From assembly GCF_016862435.1 (NCBI RefSeq), contig NZ_BOMY01000034.1:248001-312000 (forward strand): a stretch of 64,000 nucleotides of DNA. Reading direction: 5' to 3'. Position 1 is the first letter of the stretch. Every line of letters begins with the position of its first letter. The stretch comes from Paractinoplanes tereljensis. GTDB lineage: Bacteria > Actinomycetota > Actinomycetes > Mycobacteriales > Micromonosporaceae. This document shows, piece by piece, positions 44,649-54,358 of this stretch. The translations under genes and the position numbers were made by a program. The notes beneath the pieces are model-generated. The model made no database searches. It saw only the letters and a program-made list of their open reading frames with translations, and was not told where the DNA came from.

Positions 44649-46100
44649 GTGATCGCAGGGCTGGCCGAACGGTTGCGGCGTGAGCTGGGCCCGGGCCGGG
44701 TGATCACCGACCGGCAGGAGCTGCGGACCTACGAGTGCGACGGCCTCGCCCACCACAAGGTGGTCCCGGCGCTGGCCGTGCTCGCCCAGAGCACCGCGCA
44801 GGTCGCGGCCACCGTCCGGGCCTGCGCCGAGGCCGGCGTGCCGTTCGTGGCCCGCGGCTCGGGCACCGGCCTGTCCGGCGGGGCGCTGCCGCACGCCGAC
44901 GGGGTGCTGATCGTGACCGCCCAGATGCGCGACATCCTGGACATCTCGCCGGCCGACGAGCGGGCCGTGGTCCAGCCCGGCGTGATCAACCTGCAGCTGA
45001 CCCGGGCCACCACCCCGGCCGGTTACTACTACGCCCCCGACCCGTCCAGCCAGCAGATCTGCTCGATCGGCGGCAACGTCGCGGAGAACTCCGGCGGCGC
45101 CCACTGCCTGAAGTACGGCTTCACCGTCAACCACGTGACCGGCCTCGAGGTGGTCACCCCGGACGGTTCGGTGACGCGACTGGGCGGCCGGGCCCTCGAC
45201 CCGCCCGGGTACGACCTGATCGGGGCGTTCGTCGGCTCGGAGGGCACGCTCGGCGTCGCCACCGAGGTGACCGTGAAACTCACCCGGCTGCCCGAGACGG
45301 TCCGCACGCTGCTCGCCGCCTTCCACGGCGTCGACCAGGCCGGCGCCGCCACCAGCGCGATCATCGCGGCCGGGGTGGTGCCGGCCGCGATCGAGATGAT
45401 GGACGCGCTCGCCATCGAGGCGGCCGAGGCCGCGGTCGCCTGCGGCTACCCGCCGGGCGCCGGCGCCGTGCTGATCGTCGAGCTGGACGGACCGGCCGCC
45501 GAGGTGGCCGCCCAGTTCGACGAGGTCGTCGCGCTCTGCGAGGGCAGCGGCGCCTTCGAGATCCAGATCGCCGCGGACGACAGCCAGCGGGCACTGTTCT
45601 GGAAGGGCCGCAAATCGGCGTTCGCGGCGGTGGGCCGGATCAGCCCCGACTACATCGTGCAGGACGGGGTGATCCCGCGAACCGCCCTGCCCGAGGTGCT
45701 GCGCCGGATCGACGAGCTGGCGACGTCCAACGGCGTCCGGGTGGCGAACGTCTTCCACGCCGGCGACGGCAACCTGCACCCGCTGGTCCTGTTCGACGAC
45801 GCGGTTCCGGGCGAGGCCGAGCGGGCCGAGACGACCTCCGGCGCGATCATCGACCTCTGCATCGAGTACGGCGGATCGATCACCGGCGAGCACGGGGTCG
45901 GCGCGGACAAGGCCAAATACATGCCGCGGATGTTCGGCGACGACGACCTCGACACCATGCAGCTGCTGCGCTGCGCGTTCGACCCGGCCGGGCTGGCCAA
46001 CCCTGGCAAGATCTACCCGACGCCCCGGCTCTGCGGCGAACGCCCCGGCCGGCACACGGCCGGCGACACCGCGAACCGCGACGGCGCGGAGGTCTTCTGA
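44649..46100 (+). CDS. glcD: Glycolate oxidase FAD subunit GlcD
   Basis: A 483-residue FAD-linked oxidase of the GlcD/D-lactate dehydrogenase type. The FAD-binding signature is RGSGTGLSGGALPHADG (near 75); IGGNVAENSGGAHCLKYG (near 140) and the C-terminal HAGDGNLHPLVLFDD and GEHGVGADKAKYM are family hallmarks. With GlcE and GlcF it oxidises glycolate to glyoxylate, passing electrons to the quinone pool. GTG with GAGGAGG 5 nt upstream. First gene of a three-gene coupled operon. Confidence 0.93.
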   Translation: MIAGLAERLRRELGPGRVITDRQELRTYECDGLAHHKVVPALAVLAQSTAQVAATVRACAEAGVPFVARGSGTGLSGGALPHADGVLIVTAQMRDILDISPADERAVVQPGVINLQLTRATTPAGYYYAPDPSSQQICSIGGNVAENSGGAHCLKYGFTVNHVTGLEVVTPDGSVTRLGGRALDPPGYDLIGAFVGSEGTLGVATEVTVKLTRLPETVRTLLAAFHGVDQAGAATSAIIAAGVVPAAIEMMDALAIEAAEAAVACGYPPGAGAVLIVELDGPAAEVAAQFDEVVALCEGSGAFEIQIAADDSQRALFWKGRKSAFAAVGRISPDYIVQDGVIPRTALPEVLRRIDELATSNGVRVANVFHAGDGNLHPLVLFDDAVPGEAERAETTSGAIIDLCIEYGGSITGEHGVGADKAKYMPRMFGDDDLDTMQLLRCAFDPAGLANPGKIYPTPRLCGERPGRHTAGDTANRDGAEVF

Positions 46101-47218
46101 TGACCGCGCTCGACGAGCTGACCCGCCCGGCCGGCGACGACGACGTGGTCGGCGGCGTGCCGGCCCGCCTGGTCGCGGCGCCCCGCGACACGGCCGAGGC
46201 GTCCGCGCTACTGGCGGCGACGCAGGATCTGACCGTGGTCATCCGGGGCGCCGGCACCAAACTCGACTGGGGTCCTCCCCCTCGCGCCCTCGACCTGATC
46301 ATCGACACCCGGCACCTGGCCGGCGTCGTCGAGCACGCGGCCGGCGACCTGATCACCATCGTCCGGGCCGGGACACCCCTGGGATCACTCGACCTGGGCG
46401 AACAACTGCTCGCCCTGGACGGCCCGGCCGGGGCCACGGTCGGCGGCACGGTCGCTACCGCGACCAGCGGCCCGCGCCGCCTGCACTACGGCGGCGTCCG
46501 CGATCTGCTGATCGGCATCACGGTGGTCCGGGCCGACGGCAAGGTCGCCAAGGCGGGCGGCAAGGTCGTCAAAAACGTCGCCGGGTACGACCTGGGAAAG
46601 CTCTACACCGGCTCGTACGGCACCCTCGGCCTGATCACCGAGTGCGCGTTCCGGCTGCACCCACGCCCGCAGCACGCGCTGTTCGTCCGCGCGGTCGCAC
46701 CGCCCGCCGAGGCGGCCAGGATCCGGGCCGCGGCGATCGCCCCGACGGCCGTCGAGATCGACTCGGCCACCGGCGAGTTGGCAGTCCTCATCGAAGGCAC
46801 CCCGGACGGCGTCCGGGAGCGGGCCGATCTCCTCGCGAAGCTCCTCAATGCCGATATTTCCGATAAGTCGCCCGAGTGGTGGGGCGCGGACCCCTGGGCG
46901 CCGGGTGGGATCGGGGTCAAGCTCAGCGTGCCGCTGTCGGCCGTGCCGACCCTCGCGGCCGGACCCGATGCCGTACGCGGCTCGGCCGGCACCGGAGTTC
47001 TCTACGCGGCGGCCGCCGGCATCACCGAGGTGGAGCGGTTGCGGGCCGCCTGCGTGCGGCTCGGCGGCCACGCGGTGGTGCTCACCGCCCCACCCGACGT
47101 CCGCGACATTCTGGACATGTGGGGGCCGACGCCGGGCCTCCCGCTGATGCGACGGATCAAGGACCAGTTCGACCCGGGCCACCGCTTCGCGCCCGGCCGA
47201 TTCGTGGGAGGCATCTGA
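46100..47218 (+). CDS. glcE: Glycolate oxidase subunit GlcE
   Basis: A 372-residue second FAD-binding subunit, shorter than GlcD, with VIRGAGTKLDWG and TVGGTVATATSGPRRLHYGG (both FAD contacts) and KNVAGYDLGKLYTGSYGTLG. The ATG overlaps the glcD stop (TGATG) and the stop overlaps glcF likewise, so all three subunits are made in step. Family length is normal. Confidence 0.92.
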   Translation: MTALDELTRPAGDDDVVGGVPARLVAAPRDTAEASALLAATQDLTVVIRGAGTKLDWGPPPRALDLIIDTRHLAGVVEHAAGDLITIVRAGTPLGSLDLGEQLLALDGPAGATVGGTVATATSGPRRLHYGGVRDLLIGITVVRADGKVAKAGGKVVKNVAGYDLGKLYTGSYGTLGLITECAFRLHPRPQHALFVRAVAPPAEAARIRAAAIAPTAVEIDSATGELAVLIEGTPDGVRERADLLAKLLNADISDKSPEWWGADPWAPGGIGVKLSVPLSAVPTLAAGPDAVRGSAGTGVLYAAAAGITEVERLRAACVRLGGHAVVLTAPPDVRDILDMWGPTPGLPLMRRIKDQFDPGHRFAPGRFVGGI

Positions 47219-48576
47219 TGGTCGACGCCACCTGGGGCACCGGCGAGGCGCCGCGCGACGTGCTCGGGCCGGTTTCCGGCGGGCCGGCCTTCGACGACGA
47301 CCATCCGCCCACCAAGGACCTGATCGCGGACTGCGTGCACTGCGGGTTCTGCCTGCCGACCTGCCCGACCTATGTGCTCTGGGGCGCCGAGGCGGACTCA
47401 CCGCGCGGGCGGATCTATCTCATGAACCAGGGCGTCAACGGGGAACCCCTCAGCGACTCCATGGTGGAGCACTTCGACAACTGCCTCGGCTGCATGTCGT
47501 GCGTGACCGCGTGCCCGTCCGGGGTGAAATACGACCGGCTGATCGAGGACACCCGCGCCCAGGTCGAACGCCGCCACCCCCGCACACCCCGGGAGAAAGC
47601 ACTGCGGGCGGCGATCTTCGCGCTCTTCCCGTACCCCCGCCGGCTCCGGCTGCTGCGCGGACCGCTCCGCGCGTACCAAAGCTCTGGCCTGCAAAAACTC
47701 GTAGCCCGCAGCGGCCTCCTGCCGCGACTGGCACCCACCCTGGCGACCTTGGAATCGCTCGCGCCGAAGCTGCGCGGCGCGCCGAAGCCGCCGCGCCGCG
47801 TCGCGGCGCGCGGCCAAAGGCGGGCCGTCGTGGGCATGCTCACCGGTTGCGTGCAGAGTGCGTTCTTCCCGGACGTCAATTCCGCGACCGTACGGGTACT
47901 CGCGGCCGAAGGATGCGACGTCCTGATTCCGCCGTCGCAGGGCTGTTGCGGGGCGCTGAGCGTGCACAACGGCCGCCGCGAGGAGGCGCAGCGGTTCGCC
48001 CGGAAGTTGATCGACACGTTCGAGACCTCCGGCATGGACTACTTCGTGGTGAACGCGGCCGGCTGCGGATCGTCCCTGAAGGAGTACGACGAGCTGCTGG
48101 CCGACGACCCGGCCTACGCGGCGAAAGCGGCGGCGTTCACCGCCAAAGTCCGGGATCTGGCCGAGCTGCTGCACGAGCTCGGTCCCGTCGCACAGCGGCA
48201 TCCACTGGAGTTGACGGTCGCCTATCACGACGCCTGCCATCTCGGGCACGCGCAGGGTATCCGTACCCAGCCTCGGTCTTTGTTGTCGGATATTCCGGGT
48301 TTGAAGTTGCATGAGATCGCCGATCCGGAGATCTGCTGCGGTTCGGCGGGGATCTGGAATGTGCTGAACCCCGCGCCGGCCGCGTCGCTCGGCGACATGA
48401 AGGCCCGCAACGTCCTCGCCACCGGCGCGTCGCTGCTGGTAACGGCCAACCCGGGCTGTCTGATGCAGATCGCGGCGGCCGCGCAACGCCAGGGTGGTCG
48501 AATCGCCCTGGCGCACACCGCCCAGGTCCTGGACGCTTCCATCCGGAACCTGGGCGGTGACGCCCTGCTTCACTGA
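47218..48576 (+). CDS. glcF: Glycolate oxidase iron-sulfur subunit GlcF
   Basis: A 452-residue protein with two 4Fe-4S motifs, CVHCGFCLPTCPTY (near 39) and CLGCMSCVTACPSGVKY (near 90), and two CCG domains (SQGCCGALSVHNG and PEICCGSAGIWN). It carries electrons from GlcDE to quinones. GGGAGG precedes the ATG. The last 7 bases overlap the convergent rhamnogalacturonan lyase gene. Confidence 0.93.
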   Translation: MVDATWGTGEAPRDVLGPVSGGPAFDDDHPPTKDLIADCVHCGFCLPTCPTYVLWGAEADSPRGRIYLMNQGVNGEPLSDSMVEHFDNCLGCMSCVTACPSGVKYDRLIEDTRAQVERRHPRTPREKALRAAIFALFPYPRRLRLLRGPLRAYQSSGLQKLVARSGLLPRLAPTLATLESLAPKLRGAPKPPRRVAARGQRRAVVGMLTGCVQSAFFPDVNSATVRVLAAEGCDVLIPPSQGCCGALSVHNGRREEAQRFARKLIDTFETSGMDYFVVNAAGCGSSLKEYDELLADDPAYAAKAAAFTAKVRDLAELLHELGPVAQRHPLELTVAYHDACHLGHAQGIRTQPRSLLSDIPGLKLHEIADPEICCGSAGIWNVLNPAPAASLGDMKARNVLATGASLLVTANPGCLMQIAAAAQRQGGRIALAHTAQVLDASIRNLGGDALLH

Positions 48577-50750
48577 ATCGCGAAGCTCGGGTGTGGTGGC
48601 TGGTTGTAAGCCGTGTTCTGCCAGGCGATGGCCTCGCGGTACTGGACGTCGTGCAGGAGGGTGACGATCCGGCGGTCGGTTGGCGTCGGCGTGCTGTAGA
48701 TGCGTAGCGCGTTGTTCGCGGTGGTCGGCCAGATCACCTCCTCGCGCCAGTCGCCGAGCAGGTCGCCGGAGAGCGACGGGGTCGACTTGGTGCTGTTGTT
48801 GGAATGCACGTCGGCGGCGGTCAGCAACCGGGTGTCGGCGGACGTGCCGTACTTGTCGATGTGGGTGCCGTCGAGCAGTTCGCGGGTGGCGTCGCCGTCC
48901 CACCAGACCACGAAGTTCGTCGAGGACGGCTTGCGGCTGGAGACCACCGCGCCGGACGGGCTGCGCACCCCGTCGGCGGCCGACGACCAGGACTCGGCAC
49001 CGGGGCTGCCGGCCCAGATGTCGGCCGAGACGCCGCGGCCGTTGTCGCCGTTGGCCGGGGTCGACCAGATGATCTGGCCGGTCTTCGCGTCCGCGAAATA
49101 GGACGACGGCTTGCTGCCGTCCTCGTCGACCTTGAACTCCTCGAGACCCGGACGGGACGGGTCGAGGTCACCGACGTGCATCGCGTCGCCGTGGCCGTAA
49201 CCCGTGTTCCAGAGCTTGGCGCCGTTGTCGTCGATGGCCATCGCGCCGTACACGATCTCGTCCCGGCCGTCCTGATCGACATCGGCGATGGACAGCTGGT
49301 GGTTGCCCTGGCCGGCGTAGGCGGTGTTGCCGCTGGTGTTGGAGTCGAAGGTCCAGCGCCGGGTCAGCGTGCCGTTGCGGAAGTCCCAGGCCACCAGCAC
49401 GCTGCGGGTGTAGTAACCGCGGGCCATGATCAGGCTGGGCCGGCTGCCGTCCAGGTAGGCCGTGCCGGCCAGGAAACGATCAACCCGATTGCCGTACGAA
49501 TCACCCCAGCTCGACACCGTGCCCCGGGCCGGCTCGTAGTTCACCGTCGACGCGGCGGCCCCGGTGCGGCCGTCGAACATCGTCAGGTACTCCGGGCCGG
49601 ACAGGATGTAACCGGACGAGTTGCGGTAGTCGGCGTTCGCGTCGCCGATCACCCGGCCGGTGCCGTCCACGGTCGCGTCGGCGGTCTTCATCGCCACCTC
49701 GGCGTCGCCGTCACCGTCGTAGTCGTACACCTGGAACTGGGTGTAATGCGCGCCGGCCCGGATGTTGCGGCCGAGGTTGATCCGCCAGAGGCGGGTCCCG
49801 TCCAGCTTGTAGCCGTCGACGTAGACCGGATCGGTGACGCCGGACTGCGAGTTGTCCTTGGCGTTGGTCGGGTCCCACTTCAGGACGATGTCCAGCTTGC
49901 CGTCGCCGTCCAGGTCGCCGGTGCTGGCGTCGTTGGCGACGTAGAGCGCGCTGTTCGGGTTCTGGATCGGCACGTCCAGGTAGCCGTTGGCGAAGTTCAG
50001 GGCCGGGCCCTCGGCGGCCTGCTCGGTCCCGCCGACGACGGCCTTCACGGTGTACGTCTGACCGGCCGCCGCGCCGGAGTCCAGGTAGTTCGTCGACGCC
50101 GTGAGTGGGCTGGCGGTGAGCTTGGTGGTGCCGCGGTAGACGTTGAACGCGACGCCATTCGGGTCGGTGCCGAGCAGCCGCCAGCTGACCAGGTTTCCGC
50201 TGCCGGAGTGGACGCTGATCACGCCGCGGTCGAGTTTTTCGACCTGCTTGCCGTTGACGGTCGAGGTGCCGCCGCTGGGTGGCGGGGTGGTTGTCGGCTG
50301 CGTCGTGGTGGGCGTGCTGGTCGTCGGCGTGGTGGTGGGACTCGTGGGCGTAGTACCACCGGTGCACGCGGTGCCGTTGAGGCTGAACGACGCCGGGGTG
50401 GCCGCCGTGCCGGTCGCGTTGAAGCCGAAGCTTGTCGTCGCGTTGGTGGCGAGCGCGGCGTTGTAGCCGGCGTCCTTCACCGAGACGTTCGCGCCGGACT
50501 GGGTCACCACCCCGTTCCACAGCTGGGAGATGGTCTGGTCGCCCGGGAAGGCGTACGTCAGGGTCCAGCCGTTGATCGGATCGCCGAGGTTGGTGATGTC
50601 CGCGGAGGCGCCGAACCCGCCCGGCCAGGTGTTGGTGACGGTGTATTTGACCTGGCAACCGGCGGCCGCGTCGGCTCGCGTCGCGACCAGGAGTCCCGCA
50701 CCGGCGGTGGCAACGGCGAGGGCGGCGGCGATCTGTTTCCTTCTGGCCAC
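48570..50750 (-). CDS. Secreted rhamnogalacturonan lyase (PL11) with CBM2
   Basis: A 726-residue secreted enzyme: signal 1 to about 29, cellulose-binding CBM2 31-129, Thr/Pro linker 130-163 and a PL11 eight-bladed propeller (about 168-726) starting VEKLDRGVISVHSGSGNLVSWR. Calcium-type loops DLDGDGKLDI, DYDGDGDAEV and DVDQDGRDEI are present. It cleaves the rhamnogalacturonan I backbone by elimination; the CBM2 holds it on plant cell walls. GTG 50750 has AAGGGG upstream. A perfect CebR-type operator lies 31 bp before the start, shared with the divergent esterase. Confidence 0.94.
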   Translation of the reverse strand: MARRKQIAAALAVATAGAGLLVATRADAAAGCQVKYTVTNTWPGGFGASADITNLGDPINGWTLTYAFPGDQTISQLWNGVVTQSGANVSVKDAGYNAALATNATTSFGFNATGTAATPASFSLNGTACTGGTTPTSPTTTPTTSTPTTTQPTTTPPPSGGTSTVNGKQVEKLDRGVISVHSGSGNLVSWRLLGTDPNGVAFNVYRGTTKLTASPLTASTNYLDSGAAAGQTYTVKAVVGGTEQAAEGPALNFANGYLDVPIQNPNSALYVANDASTGDLDGDGKLDIVLKWDPTNAKDNSQSGVTDPVYVDGYKLDGTRLWRINLGRNIRAGAHYTQFQVYDYDGDGDAEVAMKTADATVDGTGRVIGDANADYRNSSGYILSGPEYLTMFDGRTGAAASTVNYEPARGTVSSWGDSYGNRVDRFLAGTAYLDGSRPSLIMARGYYTRSVLVAWDFRNGTLTRRWTFDSNTSGNTAYAGQGNHQLSIADVDQDGRDEIVYGAMAIDDNGAKLWNTGYGHGDAMHVGDLDPSRPGLEEFKVDEDGSKPSSYFADAKTGQIIWSTPANGDNGRGVSADIWAGSPGAESWSSAADGVRSPSGAVVSSRKPSSTNFVVWWDGDATRELLDGTHIDKYGTSADTRLLTAADVHSNNSTKSTPSLSGDLLGDWREEVIWPTTANNALRIYSTPTPTDRRIVTLLHDVQYREAIAWQNTAYNQPPHPSFAIQ

Positions 50751-50780
50751 GCAAGGCCCCTTAGATTTACAGTCATGGAT

Positions 50781-50794
50781 TGGGAGCGCTCCCA
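50781..50794. promoter_or_regulatory. Perfect CebR-type operator TGGGAGCGCTCCCA
   Basis: The 14-bp palindrome is identical to the consensus bound by CebR, the cello-oligosaccharide-responsive LacI-family repressor of Streptomyces. It lies in the 124-bp gap between the divergent CBM2-PL11 and CBM2-SGNH genes and so can repress both. Confidence 0.85.
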
Positions 50795-50874
50795 GACTGA
50801 GGCGTGCCACCGCGTTCGTCAAGCTCCCGTAACCGTTCCCCACCCACGTCCCGCATCCTCCGGGAGGAACCCCC

Positions 50875-51978
50875 ATGCATCGACGATTGGCGTTATTGGC
50901 CGTCGCCACCGCTCTCGCCTCCACCGCGGTGATCACCGCGGGCCGGGCCGACGCCGCGGCCGGCTGTCAGGTGAAGTACACGATCTCCAGCCAGTGGCCG
51001 GGCGGCTTCGGGGCCGCGGTCGACGTCACCAATCTCGGCGACGCGATCAACGGCTGGTCCCTGGTGTTCAACTTCGGCGCCGGGCAGACGGTGACCCAGC
51101 TGTGGAACGGCTCGGTGACCCAGTCCGGCGCGGCCGTCACGGTCCGCAACGCCGCCTGGAACGCCTCCCTCGGTGCCGGGGGAACCGCGTCGTTCGGCTT
51201 CAACGGCTCGTGGACCGGGAGCAACCCGGTGCCGTCGTCGTTCACCCTGAACGGCGTGGGGTGCACCGGGGCGGTCACCACCACCGCGCCGACCACCGCG
51301 CCGACCACCGCACCCACGACCAGTTCCCCCACAACTACCCCGACAACCACGCCCACCACTCCCCCGGCCGGGTCGCCCGTCAAGATCATGGCGCTCGGTG
51401 ACTCGATCACCGGATCGCCCGGCTGCTGGCGGGCGCTGCTGTGGCAGAAGCTGCCGGCCGCCCAGGTCGACTTCGTCGGCACCCTGCCCGGCCAGGGTTG
51501 CGGCTTCACCTACGACGGCGAGAACGAGGGCCACGGCGGTTACCTGGCCATCAACGTCGCCAACCAGGACCTGCTGGTCGGCTGGCTCGCCGCCACCGAC
51601 CCGGACGTGGTGCTGATGCACTTCGGCACCAACGACGTCTGGTCGAACCTGCCCACCACGCAGATCCTCACCGCGTTCACCCGGCTGGTCACCCAGATGC
51701 GCGCGTCGAACCCGAACATGAAGATCGGCGTCGCCCAGATCATCCCGATGAACCCGAGCAGCTGCACCGAGTGCGGTGCCCGGGCGGTGGCGCTGAACGC
51801 CGCCATCCCGGCCTGGGCGGCCGGCCTCACCACGGCGGCCTCCCCGATCACCGTGGTCGACCAGTGGACCGGCTTCGACACGGCCACCGACACCTACGAC
51901 GGCGTGCACCCCAACGACGCCGGCAACGTCAAGATTGCCAACCGCTGGTACCCGTACGTCTCGGGCGCCATCTCCTGA
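50875..51978 (+). CDS. Secreted CBM2-linked SGNH (CE3-like) carbohydrate esterase
   Basis: A 367-residue secreted protein: signal about 1-28, CBM2 31-131, Thr/Pro linker 132-167 and an SGNH hydrolase. The catalytic residues are S177 in ALGDSITG, N253 in GTND, and D342/H345 in DGVHPND. The GCWRALLWQKL segment fits CE3-type acetyl xylan esterases. It likely removes acetyl groups from xylan or pectin. GGGAGGAA precedes the ATG. Its CBM2 is very similar to that of the divergent lyase, indicating local duplication of the module. Confidence 0.9.
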   Translation: MHRRLALLAVATALASTAVITAGRADAAAGCQVKYTISSQWPGGFGAAVDVTNLGDAINGWSLVFNFGAGQTVTQLWNGSVTQSGAAVTVRNAAWNASLGAGGTASFGFNGSWTGSNPVPSSFTLNGVGCTGAVTTTAPTTAPTTAPTTSSPTTTPTTTPTTPPAGSPVKIMALGDSITGSPGCWRALLWQKLPAAQVDFVGTLPGQGCGFTYDGENEGHGGYLAINVANQDLLVGWLAATDPDVVLMHFGTNDVWSNLPTTQILTAFTRLVTQMRASNPNMKIGVAQIIPMNPSSCTECGARAVALNAAIPAWAAGLTTAASPITVVDQWTGFDTATDTYDGVHPNDAGNVKIANRWYPYVSGAIS

Positions 51979-52081
51979 GAAAGTCCGGCGGCCCGAACCG
52001 TCAGGTCCGGGCCGCCGGCGCCGATCTCCACCAAGTCCCGAGCTATCCGGTTCAGCCGCCGGGTCGGACTGGAGATCCCTA

Positions 52082-54355
52082 ATGCCCGCAACATCAGGTG
52101 CCCTCAGCACCGCGCCACGGCCCAGCCGGGCGTGGCTGTGGTTCCTGCTCGCCGGCTCGGTCGTCGCGGCGGCGTACATCGTGCTGCCGACGAACCAGTT
52201 CACCAACTGGCTCTTCCCGGCGGTCAACTCGAGCGGCGCGGTGGCCGCCATCATCGGCGTGCGCCGGAACCGGCCCCGCAACCGGTCGGCCTGGTGGATG
52301 CTGGCCGTCGCGCTGTCCCTGTCGGCCGCGGGCGACATCATCTTCGCCGGCTACGACCTGTTCAACGCGGAAGCACCGTTCCCGTCGGTCGCCGACATCC
52401 TGTACATCGGCGCGCACCTGCTGGCCGCCGCCGCGGTGGTGCGGCTGAGTCATCACGCCGGCCGGGACAGCATGCTCGAGGCCGGCGTCCTGACCGTGCC
52501 GCTGGCCCTGCAGTACTGGATCCACATCATCAGCCCCACCCTCCGCGACCAGAACGGCAGCAACGCGCTCGCCGTCCTGGTCGCCGTCGTCACCCCGGTC
52601 GGCACGCTGATCGTGCTGTTCGGCGCGCTGCGGGCCGGGCTGTCGATGGAGATGCGCAAGTGGCCGGCCCGGCTGCTGGTGGCCGGCATGGTGGCCTGGT
52701 TCATCCCGGACGCCTACTACGCGACCGCCAGCCTGAACGGCACCTACAACGCCGGTGGCTGGATGGACCTCGGCTGGATGCTGATGCCGCTGCTGCTCGG
52801 CGCGGCCGCCCTGCACCCGCAGATGCCCCAGCTCAACGTGCCGCTGCACGTCTCCACCAACATCCTCAGCGTGCGCCGCTACCTGATGGTCATCGCGGGT
52901 GTGCTGGCCCTGGACGCGTACGCCGCCTTCACCACGCACGGCCCGCACCGGCTGGTCTCGTTCGCCGTACTCGCCTCGGGTTTCCTGGCCGCGGCGCGGA
53001 TCCGCCGCCCGCTGAGCGACATGGGCCGGCGGGCCACCCGGGACGGCCTGACCGGCCTGCCCAACCGCACCGAGCTGGTTCGCCGGCTCACCTTCGCGCT
53101 GGCCGAGCTGCCGGCCGACGGGAGCAGCAAGGTCGCCCTGCTCTTCTGCGACCTGGACCGGTTCAAGGACGTCAACGACAGTCTCGGCCACGCGGCCGGC
53201 GACCGGATGCTGATCACCATCGCCGAGCGGATCGTCGCCTCGGTCCGCGACGACCGGGACGTGGTGGCCCGGCTCGGCGGCGACGAGTTCGTCATCCTGA
53301 TGCCGGACGCCACCGACGAGGCCACCGACCTGGTCGCCCAGCGCCTGGTCACCACGTTCACCGACCCGATCATGATCGACGGCACCGAGGTGTTCCCGTC
53401 GGTCTCGGTCGGCGTGCGCACCACCGACGACTACCGGGCCGACCCGTCCGTCCTGCTGAACGAGGCGGACGCGGCGATGTACCGGGCGAAGAGCGGCGGC
53501 CGCGGCCGCGCCGAAAGATTCGATGACCGGTACGCGGCGGAGGCGAGCGCCCGGCTACGGCTGGACGCCGAGCTGCGGCACGCCCTCGCCAACGACGAGC
53601 TGACCTGCGTCTTCCACCCGGAGATCGACCTCACCAGCGGTTCGCTGTACGCCCTGGAGGCCCTGGTCCGCTGGCAGCACCCGACCCGCGGCCTGCTGTC
53701 CCCCGACGAGTTCGTGCCGCACGCCGAGGCGGTCGGCCTGGTCGGCATCCTGTTCGAGCAGGTCCTGGACCAGGTGCTGACCGCGCAGGACGGCTGGCTG
53801 ATCGAGTTCGGCTGGCGCCCGACGGTCGCGGTCAACGTCTCCCCCCGGCAGCTGACCAACAGCCGCCTGGTGCAGGTGGTGCTGGCCGCCCTGGAGGCGC
53901 ACGGCGCCCCGCCGTCGGCCCTGATCCTGGAGGTCACCGAGACCGCCCTGGTCGACGACACGGTGATGACCGGAACCCTGGCCGAGCTGCGCCGGCACGG
54001 CGTGGCGGTGGCCGTCGACGACTTCGGCACCGGGTACTCCTCGGTGTCCCGCCTGGCCGACCGGCACTGGGATGCCCTGAAGATCGACCGCAGCTTCGTA
54101 GCCGGCATCACCGGCGACCCGGCCCGCGAGGGCGTGGTCCGCGCGATGATCGCCCTGGCCCACGCCCTGCGCCTGCGCGCGATCGCCGAGGGCGTCGAGG
54201 ACGAGCCGACCCTGCAGATGCTCCGCGACCTGGGTTGCGACGCCGCCCAGGGCTACCTGTTCACCGTCCCGGTAGACGCCGCCGAGATCAGCCGCATGAT
54301 CCTCAAGTCCCCCGAGTGGAACGCGGTCGGCACTCCCCTCCCCTCGGTCGCCTGA
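52082..54355 (+). CDS. Membrane GGDEF-EAL cyclic-di-GMP protein
   Basis: A 757-residue protein. Residues 1 to about 300 contain eight or nine membrane helices without recognisable sensory motif. GGDEF is intact (G399-F403, with DLDRFKDVNDSLGH upstream), and the EAL domain keeps E526-A-L, EVTET, DDFGTGYSS and AEGVED. The autoinhibitory RxxD site five residues before GGDEF is absent (DDRD there). It may both make and break c-di-GMP, or one domain may be regulatory. GGAGAT lies before the ATG. Monocistronic. Confidence 0.92.
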   Translation: MPATSGALSTAPRPSRAWLWFLLAGSVVAAAYIVLPTNQFTNWLFPAVNSSGAVAAIIGVRRNRPRNRSAWWMLAVALSLSAAGDIIFAGYDLFNAEAPFPSVADILYIGAHLLAAAAVVRLSHHAGRDSMLEAGVLTVPLALQYWIHIISPTLRDQNGSNALAVLVAVVTPVGTLIVLFGALRAGLSMEMRKWPARLLVAGMVAWFIPDAYYATASLNGTYNAGGWMDLGWMLMPLLLGAAALHPQMPQLNVPLHVSTNILSVRRYLMVIAGVLALDAYAAFTTHGPHRLVSFAVLASGFLAAARIRRPLSDMGRRATRDGLTGLPNRTELVRRLTFALAELPADGSSKVALLFCDLDRFKDVNDSLGHAAGDRMLITIAERIVASVRDDRDVVARLGGDEFVILMPDATDEATDLVAQRLVTTFTDPIMIDGTEVFPSVSVGVRTTDDYRADPSVLLNEADAAMYRAKSGGRGRAERFDDRYAAEASARLRLDAELRHALANDELTCVFHPEIDLTSGSLYALEALVRWQHPTRGLLSPDEFVPHAEAVGLVGILFEQVLDQVLTAQDGWLIEFGWRPTVAVNVSPRQLTNSRLVQVVLAALEAHGAPPSALILEVTETALVDDTVMTGTLAELRRHGVAVAVDDFGTGYSSVSRLADRHWDALKIDRSFVAGITGDPAREGVVRAMIALAHALRLRAIAEGVEDEPTLQMLRDLGCDAAQGYLFTVPVDAAEISRMILKSPEWNAVGTPLPSVA

Positions 54356-54358
54356 CGG

